Below are positions 17,170 through 25,588 of a DNA stretch of 64,000 bases, piece after piece (position 1 is the stretch's first letter; the number at the start of each line of letters is the position of its first letter). This stretch comes from Immundisolibacter sp049322795 (GTDB lineage: Bacteria > Pseudomonadota > Gammaproteobacteria > Immundisolibacterales > Immundisolibacteraceae): positions 1 to 64,000 of the forward strand of contig JBMOQH010000011.1 in NCBI GenBank assembly GCA_049322795.1, written 5' to 3'. The notes beneath the pieces are model-generated. The model was not told the origin of the DNA and made no database searches. It saw only the letters and a program-made list of their open reading frames with translations. A program made the position numbers and the translations under genes.

Positions 17170-18273
17170 ATGCCAAGGATTGGCGAATACGCCCGTTACC
17201 TGATCGCGACCGCCATGCTGTGCAACGGCATTCTCGGCCTCTACCTGGGCGGCTACTGGGTTTGGCTGGGATTGGCCGGCTTCGTGAGCCTGGCGCTGCT
17301 GGACTTCACGGCCGGCGCCGATCACAGCCAGCGCGGTGGCGCCGGCAAGTGGTTCTACAACGGCGTGCTGTACCTGCAGCTGCCGCTGATGTTGACGCTG
17401 TGGGTGCTGTTCGCGCTGCACATCCGCGCCGGTGATCTCGGCTGGTTCAACATGATCGGCGCGCTGATCGCCGTCGCGTTCCTGAGCGCGCTCGGCGGCC
17501 TGCCGTCGGCGCACGAGCTGATGCACCGCAAGCATCCGGTCGAAATCGCCTGCTGCAGCCTGTACCTGACGGTGTTCGGGCTGCCGATGAATGACCTGAA
17601 CCACGTGCACGGCCATCACCCGTTCGTCGGCACCGCCGACGATTCGGACACGCCGGTGCGCGGCGAGTCGGTTTACCGTTTCGTGTGGCGGTCCATCGTG
17701 GACGGCACGGTCAAGGCCTACCGGTTCGAGAAGGCGCGTCTGGCCAAGCGTGATCACTCGGTGTGGTGGTGGCGCAGCCGCGTGGTGTGGGCGCTGGTCA
17801 GCGAGGCGGCGTGGATTGGCGCCTTCCTGTGGCTGGCTGGGCCGGCCGGACTGCCGTGGCTGCTGGCCGCCTGGGCGGTGTGTTTCCTGATCCTCGGTGG
17901 CTTCAATTACACGCAGCACTACGGCATCGTGCGCCAGCCGGGCACGCCGCTGCTGCCGCATCATTCCTGGAATCACCTCAACACCTTCAGCCGCGCGGTG
18001 TCGTTCGAGATTTCGACCCACTCCGAGCACCACCTCGATCCGGACAAGCACTACGAGCTGCTGCGACCGTACACGCAGGCGCCGCAGATGCCGAGCATCG
18101 TGGCGTGCTTTCTGGCGTCCTTCGTGCCGCCGCTGTGGGAGCGGGTCATCGCCAAGCCGCGGCTTGAAAACTGGGACCGCCACTACGCCAGCCCGGCCGA
18201 GCAGCAGCTCGCCGCGCAGGCGAACGCCCGCGCCGGCTGGGCGCAGTGGCTGCCGGCGGCGAGTGGGGCCTGA
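17170..18273 (+). CDS. XylM/AlkB-type membrane di-iron hydroxylase 1
   Basis: A 367-residue integral-membrane non-haem di-iron enzyme. Six or so hydrophobic helices surround the histidine boxes: HELMHRKH (about 115), LNHVHGHHPFVG (about 145), FNYTQHYG (about 247) and THSEHHLDPDKH (about 285). Length matches xylene and p-cymene monooxygenase hydroxylases (XylM, CymAa; ~370 residues) rather than longer alkane AlkB, so benzylic methyl hydroxylation is plausible. Substrate choice cannot be read. The electron donor may be the ferredoxin reductase at 19844. A second paralogue lies at 35636. Confidence 0.85.
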   Translation: MPRIGEYARYLIATAMLCNGILGLYLGGYWVWLGLAGFVSLALLDFTAGADHSQRGGAGKWFYNGVLYLQLPLMLTLWVLFALHIRAGDLGWFNMIGALIAVAFLSALGGLPSAHELMHRKHPVEIACCSLYLTVFGLPMNDLNHVHGHHPFVGTADDSDTPVRGESVYRFVWRSIVDGTVKAYRFEKARLAKRDHSVWWWRSRVVWALVSEAAWIGAFLWLAGPAGLPWLLAAWAVCFLILGGFNYTQHYGIVRQPGTPLLPHHSWNHLNTFSRAVSFEISTHSEHHLDPDKHYELLRPYTQAPQMPSIVACFLASFVPPLWERVIAKPRLENWDRHYASPAEQQLAAQANARAGWAQWLPAASGA

Positions 18274-18282
18274 GGTCGGGGC

Positions 18283-18948
18283 CTAGCCGGCCCAGGTCAG
18301 GAACTCGTCGACCGCCATGCGCTCGGTGCGGTAGCGGTTGACCGGCGCCGCGGGATCGCCGTAGCCCATCGACAGGCCGCACACGAGGTCGTGCTGCGGC
18401 GGTGCCGGCAGGTGCTCCGCCACGATGTCCGGATACATGGCGAGCGCGAACTGCGGGCAGGTCTCGAGCCCGAAGCCGCGCGCCGCCAGCATGACGTTCT
18501 GCAGGAACATGCCCATGTCGACCCATGAGCCCTTGGCCATGGCGCGGTCGATGTAGAAGAACAGCCCGAGTGGCGCGCCGAAGAACTCGAAATTGCGCAG
18601 CATGGCCCGCTGCCGGGCCGGTTTGTCGTCGGCGGCGATGCCGAGTGCGCCGTAGAGCTGCATGCCGCAGCGCCAACGCCGGGCCTTGTAGGGCTCGACG
18701 AACCTGTCGGGGTAATAGTCGTAGTGCGCACTGGGCGCCCCGCCGGCGGCGACGTGCGCGAGGAGCGCGTCGGCGATGCGGCCTTGTGCGGCGCCATCGG
18801 CCGCCACCACACGCCACGGCTGGGTGTTGGTGCCGGACGGCGCCCAGCGCGCCGCTTCGAGCACCTGTGTCAGCGTCTCCCGACTGACGGCTTGGTCCAG
18901 ATACGCCCGCACCGACGTGCGGCCGCGCATCGCCTCGATGACGTCCAA
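18283..18948 (-). CDS. Nitroreductase-family FMN oxidoreductase
   Basis: A 221-residue protein of the nitroreductase superfamily: RTSVRAYLDQ at residues 9-18 (FMN phosphate binding), ARWAPSGTNTQPW (about 34-46) and a C-terminal MGYGDPAAPVNRYRTER. Members reduce nitroaromatics, quinones or enones with NAD(P)H and FMN, normally as dimers. It is convergent with the hydroxylase gene and divergent from the SDR at 19049. In an aromatic-degradation region a role in nitroaromatic or quinone reduction is possible but unproven. Confidence 0.85.
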   Translation of the reverse strand: MDVIEAMRGRTSVRAYLDQAVSRETLTQVLEAARWAPSGTNTQPWRVVAADGAAQGRIADALLAHVAAGGAPSAHYDYYPDRFVEPYKARRWRCGMQLYGALGIAADDKPARQRAMLRNFEFFGAPLGLFFYIDRAMAKGSWVDMGMFLQNVMLAARGFGLETCPQFALAMYPDIVAEHLPAPPQHDLVCGLSMGYGDPAAPVNRYRTERMAVDEFLTWAG

Positions 18949-19048
18949 GAAACACTCCTCCCGTTGCGTCGCAGGCTTGCGGACCTCGCCGCGGGCGCGT
19001 TACACCCTGCACGGGATTAGCAACGCAACGCCCGAGGAGGCCCGTCCG

Positions 19049-19810
19049 ATGAATCGACTCGCGAACAAGATTGCCATGATCACCGGCGCCAGCGGCGGCA
19101 TTGGCGCCGCAGCGGCGCGACGCTTCGCCGCCCAGGGCGCACGCGTGCTGCTGGTGGACCTCGACCAGGCGGCGCTGGACGCGGTGGCGGATGGCAACGA
19201 ACGGATGAGCGTGTGCGTCGCGGACGTCACCCAGCCGCAGCAGATGGCCGCCTGCGTGCAGGCGGCGGTGGAGCGCTTCGGCGGGCTCGACGTTGCCGTG
19301 CTGAATGCCGGCATCGAGGGCGACGTCAGCCCGATACCCGACTACGACATCGCCACCTTCGACCGGGTGATGGCCGTCAACGTGCGCGGTGTGTGGCTGG
19401 GTCTGAAGTACTGCATCCCGGCCATGACTGCCCGTGGCGGCGGGAGCATCGTCATCACCTCGTCGGTGGCCGGCATCAGCGGCGCGGACAACATGTCCGC
19501 CTACTGCGCCAGCAAACACGCGGCGGTGGGGCTGATGCGCACGGCGGCGCTGGAAGGCGCGGCGCAGAACATCCGCGTCAACACGGTCAACCCGGCGCCG
19601 ATCGACACCCGCATGATGCGCTCGCTCGAGGCCGGCTTCATGCCTGCCCAGCCGGAGGCGGCCAAGGCCGTGCTCGCCCAGCGCATTCCGATGCAGCGCT
19701 ACGGGACGGCCGAGGAAGTGGCCGATCTGATGCTGTTTCTCGCCAGCGACGAGAGCCGCTACTGCACCGGCGGCATCTACACCGTCGACGGCGGGATGTC
19801 GACGCGCTGA
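19049..19810 (+). CDS. Short-chain dehydrogenase/reductase 1
   Basis: A 253-residue classical SDR with NAD-binding TGASGGIG (about 12-19), NAGIEG, and catalytic Ser, Tyr and Lys in ITSSVAG and YCASKHA; the end YTVDGGMSTR is typical. In such clusters SDRs commonly oxidise cis-dihydrodiols to catechols or alcohols to ketones. An ATG at 19049 with GAGGAGG just upstream sets the start. It is a single plus-strand gene between minus-strand genes, and its partner enzyme is not evident. Confidence 0.88.
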   Translation: MNRLANKIAMITGASGGIGAAAARRFAAQGARVLLVDLDQAALDAVADGNERMSVCVADVTQPQQMAACVQAAVERFGGLDVAVLNAGIEGDVSPIPDYDIATFDRVMAVNVRGVWLGLKYCIPAMTARGGGSIVITSSVAGISGADNMSAYCASKHAAVGLMRTAALEGAAQNIRVNTVNPAPIDTRMMRSLEAGFMPAQPEAAKAVLAQRIPMQRYGTAEEVADLMLFLASDESRYCTGGIYTVDGGMSTR

Positions 19811-19843
19811 TCCGGCCGACCTGCGCCGACCGGGTGCGGGCAA

Positions 19844-20914
19844 TCAGGCTTTCGGGCCCAGACTGCTGGAGTCGAGAAACTTGTCGTAGTGGACGTGTGC
19901 GTCGGCGACGCCGGCCGTCGACAGCACGGCGATCGCGGCGTCGATCATCGGCGGCGGGCCGCACATGTACGCGTGGCGGGCAGCGAGATCGGGCACGTGG
20001 GGCGCGGCGAGGAAGTCGGTCACGAAGCCGCGCGCGCCGGCCCAGCCGCTGTCTGCGGGTTCATGCGACAGCACCGGCAGGAAGCGGAACTGCCCCGCCC
20101 AGCGCGCACCGATCGCCGCGATGGCGTCGAGCTGGTACAGATCGGCCTGTGTGCGGGCGCCAAACAGGAACACCGCGTCGCGCGCGACGCCGGCGCTGGC
20201 GGCGGCGTCGAGCACCGAAAGCACGGGCGCCAGCCCGCTGCCACCGGCCACGAACACCAGCGGCGCGTCCGCCTCGCGTAGCCAGAAATCGCCGCCGGGG
20301 CCCGTGATTTCGAGCGCCTCGCCAACGCGTGCCTGCTCGAACAGCCAGGTCGTGAACTGCCCACCCGGCGTCAGACGAATGAAAAAGCTCAGTTCGCGGT
20401 CGCCTCCGGCCTGCGGGGCGCGGGCGAAGGAATACTCGCGCGCACGCTCGATGTGCGCCGGACGCAGCGCCGCGTACTGTCCTGCCGTGTACGCCAGCGG
20501 CTGGTCGAGGGCGATGCGCAGCTCCACGATGTCATGCGTGAGCGGCGTCTGCGCCGTGATGCGGCCCTGGGTCGTGATCTGCGGGTGGTGCGGGCGGTGG
20601 CTGTCGATCTCGACCTCCAGCACGATGCGCTCGCCGGGTGCCACCTTGGCCTGGCAGGCCAGGATGTAGCCGGCCTTGAGTTCCTCGGCGCTCAGCACAT
20701 AGGAGAAGTCGCGGATGGCCTTGACCTTGCCCTCGCGCAGACGACTGCGACAGGCCATGCAGGTTCCGACCTTGCAGCTGTGCGGGAAATCGACACCGGC
20801 CTCCAGCGCCGCCTGCAGCACGCTCTGATTGCCCGGCACGGGCAGCTCGACGCCCAGCGGTTCGATACGGACGATGCCCGGTTCCTTGGGCTGGCGTTTG
20901 AACAAACCAAACAT
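19844..20914 (-). CDS. 2Fe-2S/FAD/NAD ferredoxin-reductase (BenC/XylA type)
   Basis: A 356-residue electron-transfer component. The N-terminal plant-type ferredoxin (about 15-100) has the cluster ligands CKVGTCMAC and a distal Cys in LACQAK. An FAD domain with AREYSFA and an NAD domain with GGSGLAPVL and MCGPPPMI follow. This order (2Fe-2S first) is that of BenC and XylA, which feed two-component dioxygenases or XylM-type hydroxylases. It is the only such reductase in the window and may serve several of the six oxygenases. It is last in the minus operon after a beta subunit and two SDRs. Confidence 0.92.
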   Translation of the reverse strand: MFGLFKRQPKEPGIVRIEPLGVELPVPGNQSVLQAALEAGVDFPHSCKVGTCMACRSRLREGKVKAIRDFSYVLSAEELKAGYILACQAKVAPGERIVLEVEIDSHRPHHPQITTQGRITAQTPLTHDIVELRIALDQPLAYTAGQYAALRPAHIERAREYSFARAPQAGGDRELSFFIRLTPGGQFTTWLFEQARVGEALEITGPGGDFWLREADAPLVFVAGGSGLAPVLSVLDAAASAGVARDAVFLFGARTQADLYQLDAIAAIGARWAGQFRFLPVLSHEPADSGWAGARGFVTDFLAAPHVPDLAARHAYMCGPPPMIDAAIAVLSTAGVADAHVHYDKFLDSSSLGPKA

Positions 20915-21026
20915 GCGCACTTCCTTGGCGGGCTGTGCCGGGGCGCCGCCAGGCCCCGGCATTCAAAACGCAACGGCCCCGGCACCCGCGCGGGGCACCG
21001 AGGCCGCGAACGGCGCGACAGGCGAC

Positions 21027-21515
21027 TCAGACGTTGTAGATATCCACCACCGACGGGATGACGTCGTTCATGAGCACGATCTTCTTGCGCGCGATCAGCA
21101 ACTTGCCCTGCTCTTCGCGCAGGCCGTACTCGTAGCGGCCGTAGAAGGAATCGGTCTTCTCGTGGCGGAAGGCGTTGCCCTGCCAGTTGGCCTTGACCTG
21201 CAGCAGACCGTCGACCACCTGGCCGACGCGGATGTTGGTGACCAGATGGCAGGTGCGCGGCAGCGGCGTGGACGCCGACGACATGCCGGACTTGATGCGC
21301 CAGATGCGGTCCTCGAGACCGCTCTTGTCGCTGTAGTACATGAGCGAGATCTCGCTGGTGGGATCCTGCGTCATCTCGTGCTCGCTGTCCCAAGCCGGCA
21401 TCCAGTACTCGATGTCGGCCGTGAACAGGGTGAGCCAGTCGTCCCAGCGCTGTTCGTCGAGGGCCGCCGCTTCCTCGAACAGAAGCGCGCTCACCCGTGA
21501 AAATTGCTCGCTCAT
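21027..21515 (-). CDS. Ring-hydroxylating dioxygenase beta subunit (BenB type)
   Basis: A 162-residue small subunit, NTF2-like cone fold, structural partner of a Rieske alpha subunit. SEHEMTQDPTSEISLMYY, GLEDRIWRIKSGMSSAS and the C-terminal DVIPSVVDIYNV resemble BenB/XylY-type beta subunits and the paralogue at 44610. No alpha gene is adjacent: upstream is an SDR and downstream the reductase. Its partner may be one of the unpaired BenA-like alphas at 36794 or 38139, or it pairs in trans. Confidence 0.88.
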   Translation of the reverse strand: MSEQFSRVSALLFEEAAALDEQRWDDWLTLFTADIEYWMPAWDSEHEMTQDPTSEISLMYYSDKSGLEDRIWRIKSGMSSASTPLPRTCHLVTNIRVGQVVDGLLQVKANWQGNAFRHEKTDSFYGRYEYGLREEQGKLLIARKKIVLMNDVIPSVVDIYNV

Positions 21516-21612
21516 GAATCGTCTCCCTCGCTCAAATGGAGCCTGTGAATCGGCATTGTGTGGACGGCGGATGCTAGCGGATGCCGCCAGCGGTGTCCAC
21601 GTTCGGCGGCCG

Positions 21613-22419
21613 TCACCAGGCGGTCCAGCCGCCGTCGCTGGCGATGACCTGTCCGGTCATGAAGGCCGACGCATCGCTCGCCAGAAACAGGCACAGGCCC
21701 GCCAGCTCCGCCGGCTCGCCGGTGCGTCGCATCGGCGTGCGGGCGACGATGCCGTCCATGAACGCGGTCAGCGTTTCGGGCGACCAGGCGCCGACCGATT
21801 CGCGCCCAAGATCGGTCCCCAGATGCCAGCCCGGTGCGATGGCATTGAAACGGATGCCGTCGGCCGCGTATTCCACCGCGGCCTGACGGGTGAAGCCGAT
21901 CACGGCGCCCTTGGAGGCGGAGTAATTCGCCGCCACGGCGGGCAGTTCGGGACTCACGCCCACCAGTCCGGCCACCGACGCCAGGTTGATGACCGAGCCG
22001 CGCCCGGTGCGCAGCAGCAGCGGCAGGCAGGCGCGGGTAACCAGAAACACGCCGCGCGTGTTGACCGCGTGCAGGCGGTCCCAGTCGACCACCGGCATTT
22101 CATGGACGCGCGCCGTGCGGGTGGCGATGCCGGCGTTGTTGACGAGCACGTCGAGCCGGCCCGCCGCTTCGAGTTCCTGCGCCAGGGAGGCAACCGAAGA
22201 CTCGTCGCTCACGTCGACCGCCAAGGCAGTCGACGTGCCCCCGCTCGCCGCGATCGAACGCACGGTGTCCTGCGCGGCCGGAAGGTCGCGGTCGGCGCAG
22301 TACACGCGCGCCGCGGCGCCGGCCAGCGCGTGCGCGAGCACGCGCCCGAGGCCCCCGCCCGCGCCGGTCACCAAGGCCACGCGGCCGTCCAGGCGGAACA
22401 GGGCAGGGTCGATGTTCAC
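21613..22419 (-). CDS. Short-chain dehydrogenase/reductase 2
   Basis: A 268-residue classical SDR: TGAGGGLG cofactor loop (about 19-26), NNAGIAT, catalytic NLASVAG and YSASKGAV, and a terminal SDGGWTAW. It lies 13 bp downstream of a second SDR in the same minus-strand operon and upstream of the BenB-like beta subunit and the reductase. A cis-diol dehydrogenase (BenD-like) role fits this order but the substrate is unknown. Confidence 0.87.
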   Translation of the reverse strand: MNIDPALFRLDGRVALVTGAGGGLGRVLAHALAGAAARVYCADRDLPAAQDTVRSIAASGGTSTALAVDVSDESSVASLAQELEAAGRLDVLVNNAGIATRTARVHEMPVVDWDRLHAVNTRGVFLVTRACLPLLLRTGRGSVINLASVAGLVGVSPELPAVAANYSASKGAVIGFTRQAAVEYAADGIRFNAIAPGWHLGTDLGRESVGAWSPETLTAFMDGIVARTPMRRTGEPAELAGLCLFLASDASAFMTGQVIASDGGWTAW

Positions 22420-22432
22420 CGTCCGGACGTGC

Positions 22433-23185
22433 CTAGTGGGCGGTGAAACCGCCGTCGACCGGAATGATGGCGCCGGTGATGAAGCTCGCCTCGTCCGACG
22501 ACAGAAAGGCCACGAGGTTGGCGATCTCGACCGGTTGCGCGCCGCGGCCGAGCGGCGTCATGCCGATGGCCATGTCGACGAACTGCCGGCCGATGCGGTC
22601 CACCATCGGCGTCAGCACCAGGCCCGGACACACCGCATTGGCGCGGATGCCCTGGCGGGCATAGGTGACCGCGAGGGTGCGCGTGAGCGAAATGACCGCG
22701 CCCTTGGATGTGCTGTAGGAGTGCAGCCCGGGTCCGCCGATCAGGCCGCCCACCGAGGCGGTGCAGGTGATCGCGCCGCCACCGCCGCGCAGCATGCTGT
22801 GGATGGCGTGCTTGGCGACCAGGAACACGCCGCGCGTATTCACGGCCTGGATGTGCTCCCAGTCGTCGAGGCTCAGGCTGTCGACGTTGCTGTCGTGGCC
22901 TTCCGTGCCGGCGTTGTTGAACAGGACGCGCAGCGGGCCGTGCGCCTTTTCGGCCTGCGTCACGGCGGCGATCACGCTGTCCTCGTCGGTCACGTCACAG
23001 TGGCAGGCAAACGCCTGCCCGCCGGCGGCGCTGATTTGCGCCAGGGTCTGGGCGTTACCGGCCTCGTCGACGTCGGCCAGGCACACGCGGGCGCCCTCGC
23101 TTGCCAGGCGCAGGGCAGTGGCCCGGCCGATGCCGTTGGCGGCGCCGGTGATCAGGGCGCTGCGCGCCTCGAAACGACCTGGCAT
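22433..23185 (-). CDS. Short-chain dehydrogenase/reductase 3
   Basis: A 250-residue SDR with TGAANGIG, NNAGTEG, catalytic TASVGG and YSTSKGAV, and the typical end IPVDGGFTAH. ATG 23183-23185 has GGGAGG 7 nt upstream. It is the first gene of the operon SDR3-SDR2-beta-reductase, and a 28-bp perfect palindrome lies 41 bp upstream, so this operon is probably repressor-controlled. Close paralogues elsewhere in the window suggest duplicated diol-dehydrogenase functions. Confidence 0.87.
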   Translation of the reverse strand: MPGRFEARSALITGAANGIGRATALRLASEGARVCLADVDEAGNAQTLAQISAAGGQAFACHCDVTDEDSVIAAVTQAEKAHGPLRVLFNNAGTEGHDSNVDSLSLDDWEHIQAVNTRGVFLVAKHAIHSMLRGGGGAITCTASVGGLIGGPGLHSYSTSKGAVISLTRTLAVTYARQGIRANAVCPGLVLTPMVDRIGRQFVDMAIGMTPLGRGAQPVEIANLVAFLSSDEASFITGAIIPVDGGFTAH

Positions 23186-23225
23186 GGTGTGCCTCCCGGA
23201 GGGTCTGAACGCGTGCTGGAATCCA

Positions 23226-23253
23226 GCCGTGCCGAACGATCGTTCGGCACGGC
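23226..23253. promoter_or_regulatory. 28-bp perfect palindrome, probable TetR-type operator
   Basis: The two 14-bp arms are exact complements around the core GAACGATCGTTC. On the minus strand a TATAGT -10-like box (23256-23261) lies just upstream, so the palindrome would sit at the transcription start of the SDR3 operon, a classic repressor position. The AACGATCGTT core is common in TetR-family operators. No regulator gene is adjacent. Confidence 0.65.
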
Positions 23254-23300
23254 GCACTATACCCAAACGGCGCCCGGCCAACACGGGCCCCAAACGCAAA

Positions 23301-23332
23301 CCGCCCCGCCGGAGCGCTCTCCGGCGGGGCGG
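23301..23332 (-). terminator. Strong hairpin terminator of the extradiol/dioxygenase operon
   Basis: A perfect 14-bp GC-rich stem with a CGCT loop lies 39 bp after the stop of the beta-subunit gene on the minus strand, followed by T-rich TTTGCGTTT. It separates the 23372-29612 operon from the SDR3 promoter. Confidence 0.8.
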
Positions 23333-23371
23333 TAGATCGCTGCGGCAGGCGGCGCCAGCGCGCCGCCGGTC

Positions 23372-23845
23372 TCAGATGGGCGTCACCATCAGGGTCTGGA
23401 TGCGGTTGGTGTCGAACACGCACAGCTTCTCCTTGAAGCGCAGCTGTCCGTCCACCCGCACGATCTGATCCAGATACTTGCCGGCGTTGTAGATGCGCGT
23501 CTCGCCGTCCAGCAGGGTCTGGAACACCACGTAGTTGGTCTGGGCGCGGATGACGCCGTTCTCCTCACCGAGTACGCGCACGTTGCTGACCAGGTGGCGG
23601 TAGAAGTGCGGGGCGTAGATGTTGGCCTTGCGCAGCGCCACGATGCGGTCGCGCAGCATGCCCTTGCTGTCGCAGAACATCACCGCCACCGGCAGGCCAA
23701 GGTCCGCGTTCTCGCGCGGAATGACCTTGTAGACGCACGGGTCGGTGAAGAAGTCCGGCCAGCTTTCGAGCTGGTCGTCGTCGATGCACTGCACGTAGGC
23801 GTGGATCAGCTCCTCGACTTCGTACCGCAGGGGCAGTTGGCTCAT
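23372..23845 (-). CDS. Ring-hydroxylating dioxygenase beta subunit (NagH/AndAd type)
   Basis: A 157-residue small subunit (YEVEELIHAYVQCIDDDQLESW, then MLRDRIVAL and HLVSNVRVLGEE). The short form and sequence style resemble beta subunits of salicylate-5-hydroxylase or anthranilate dioxygenase type enzymes. Its likely partner is the alpha subunit at 27042, which belongs to the same class. It is the last gene of a minus-strand operon, with a strong terminator after it, and follows the LigB-like gene by 14 bp. Confidence 0.87.
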   Translation of the reverse strand: MSQLPLRYEVEELIHAYVQCIDDDQLESWPDFFTDPCVYKVIPRENADLGLPVAVMFCDSKGMLRDRIVALRKANIYAPHFYRHLVSNVRVLGEENGVIRAQTNYVVFQTLLDGETRIYNAGKYLDQIVRVDGQLRFKEKLCVFDTNRIQTLMVTPI

Positions 23846-23859
23846 CGGGACGGCTCCGG

Positions 23860-24690
23860 TCAGGCGGCGAGTTTGAGTTCCGCGATGCCGATGCCGGTGA
23901 TCCACGGCGGCATCGGTTCGTACACGAGCAGTTCGCCACGGATGCCGGCCGGCATGGCCGCCATGGCGACGATCCAGTTGCGGATTTCGAGCGCGCCGTT
24001 GCCGCCGTGTTCGAGCACGTACTCGTCGGTGAGATTGACCAGGCCGTCCACGTCGCCGCGCTCGACCATGCCCAGTACCAGCTGGTCGAACTCGACATTC
24101 ACGCGGCCCATCTCGGCGGTGCCGACCCAGTGGCTGATGCCGCCCGTGCCGTACACCACCACCCGGTCATTGCCCGGGAAGGCGGCCACCGCCTCGCCGA
24201 TCATCTGCCCGAGCTGCTTGGCGCGTTTGGTGCGTAGCAGCGGTGTGACGCCGGCGGCGGTGTAGATGGGGATGGTGCGCAGCCCGGCCGGGGTGGCGGC
24301 CATGTGGATCGGGATCATGGTGCCGTGGTCGACCACCAGCGACTTCGCCACCGCCCAGTCGAAACCGCGGTCGAAGCCGAAGTTCATGATGTGCTCGGCC
24401 AGCGGCACGTTGTTCGGCACCTGGCGGCGCTCCAGGCGCAGCCAGTTCTCCTCCGGCCCCTCGACGTCACCGATGCCGATCAGGTACTGCGGCAGGCAGT
24501 GCGGGCCGAACATGGTGAAGTGGTCGTCACCGATCACGATGGCGGTGTCGGCCCTGAGCTCCTTGACCCGCTCCACCACGCGGGCGAAGGCGGCGTTGAC
24601 CTTTTCCACCTGCCCCTGGTCGGCGATTTCCGGATTGCCGGTGATCAGCGGGTCGTGCGGCATGACGAAGCCGCCAACGATCTGTGCCAT
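23860..24690 (-). CDS. Class III extradiol dioxygenase, LigB-like catalytic subunit 1
   Basis: A 276-residue Fe(II) ring-cleavage enzyme. The iron-ligand His12 lies in GGFVMPHDP and a second His in GDDHFTMFGPH (residue 57); the later DHGTMIP and YGTGGISHWVG are family motifs. Protocatechuate 4,5-dioxygenase LigB is the best-known member. It sits directly downstream of a LigA-like small subunit (24713), so the enzyme is probably an LigAB heteromer cleaving a catecholic product of the neighbouring dioxygenase. A GGAGAG ribosome site precedes ATG 24690. Confidence 0.92.
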   Translation of the reverse strand: MAQIVGGFVMPHDPLITGNPEIADQGQVEKVNAAFARVVERVKELRADTAIVIGDDHFTMFGPHCLPQYLIGIGDVEGPEENWLRLERRQVPNNVPLAEHIMNFGFDRGFDWAVAKSLVVDHGTMIPIHMAATPAGLRTIPIYTAAGVTPLLRTKRAKQLGQMIGEAVAAFPGNDRVVVYGTGGISHWVGTAEMGRVNVEFDQLVLGMVERGDVDGLVNLTDEYVLEHGGNGALEIRNWIVAMAAMPAGIRGELLVYEPMPPWITGIGIAELKLAA

Positions 24691-24712
24691 GTGAGCTCTC
24701 CGTGGGGTGGAA

Positions 24713-25009
24713 TCAGGATTGCCCGGGCATGCCGGGGAACGGCGGCATGACACCGCCGTTCATGTGCTCGAGGTACGAGAACGGCATGCCTTCCGGGCCC
24801 TTCAGCATGGGCCAGACCATCATGGTCAGGAGCGTGCTCACGCCGCGTTCGGCCAGCGCCTTAAGATCGACGTTCTTGATCATCTCCCGCTCGTCGGGCT
24901 CCAGCCGGTAGGGCTTCAGATAAGCCTCCGGATCGGCCCGGAACGCCGCAATGCGCGCGGGATCGGTACCGAATTCCCAGAACACCTTCTCGACCGCGTT
25001 CAGGCTCAC
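24713..25009 (-). CDS. LigA-like small subunit of extradiol dioxygenase 1
   Basis: A 98-residue helical protein of the LigA domain (AVEKVFWEFGTDPARIAAFR, YRLEPDEREMIKNVDLKAL, GVSTLLTMMVW). LigA covers the active site of LigB and shapes substrate choice. Gene order ligA-ligB and 22-bp spacing support a complex with the protein at 23860. A longer paralogue (128 residues) is at 29226. Confidence 0.9.
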   Translation of the reverse strand: MSLNAVEKVFWEFGTDPARIAAFRADPEAYLKPYRLEPDEREMIKNVDLKALAERGVSTLLTMMVWPMLKGPEGMPFSYLEHMNGGVMPPFPGMPGQS

Positions 25010-25024
25010 GATGGGCTCCGTGGC

Positions 25025-25588
25025 TTAGAGGAACATGTACAGGTTCTTGTCCAGCACCACGCGCTGATCGAGCACGATCTTGCGCCGCAGCAGGCGCAGC
25101 CGGCCGTCCGCGCCGCGCCGCAGCACGTCCTCGCGGCCATAGAAATGGTGCGTTTCGTCTCGCTGACGCCGGCTGCGATACACGTGCACGTTGCAATAGG
25201 CAGCAATCAGGTCGGGCTCGGCGGTGTGATAGGCCTCGACGTTGTTCACCAGCAGGCGCACGCGCGACGGCGGGTCTTCCATCCACACCAGGCCCGTCTC
25301 CAGCCGCGCGATGCGGTTTTCGAGATCCGCGTAGTTGTCGTTGTAGACGGCCGGCTCGTCCGGCGTCGGCTGCGGGCGCTGGTCCTTGGCGAAGCGGTCT
25401 TCGAGGATGGGCAGCCAGTAGTGGACGTCCGGATCGACCAGTGTCTGGAGCCACTGCCGCGGTTGGCGCGCGTTCTGCAGGCGCGCCTCGCGGTAGTAGA
25501 ACTGGCAGACCTCGTGGTGCACGGCCAGATCGACCGGCCGACTCTCGTCGGCCTGCACGGGGCTGAAGATGCGGGTTGGCGCATTCAT
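25025..25588 (-). CDS. Ring-hydroxylating dioxygenase beta subunit (NahAd/BphA2-like)
   Basis: A 187-residue beta subunit (VCQFYYREARLQNA, WLPILEDRF, LVNNVEAYHT, and the C-terminal LDQRVVLDKNLYMFL). The longer N-terminus is typical of naphthalene/biphenyl-class enzymes. The ATG overlaps the alpha stop (ATGA), so it is the partner of the alpha subunit at 25585. Together they form a PAH-type dioxygenase candidate, followed directly by a LigAB pair. Confidence 0.92.
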   Translation of the reverse strand: MNAPTRIFSPVQADESRPVDLAVHHEVCQFYYREARLQNARQPRQWLQTLVDPDVHYWLPILEDRFAKDQRPQPTPDEPAVYNDNYADLENRIARLETGLVWMEDPPSRVRLLVNNVEAYHTAEPDLIAAYCNVHVYRSRRQRDETHHFYGREDVLRRGADGRLRLLRRKIVLDQRVVLDKNLYMFL

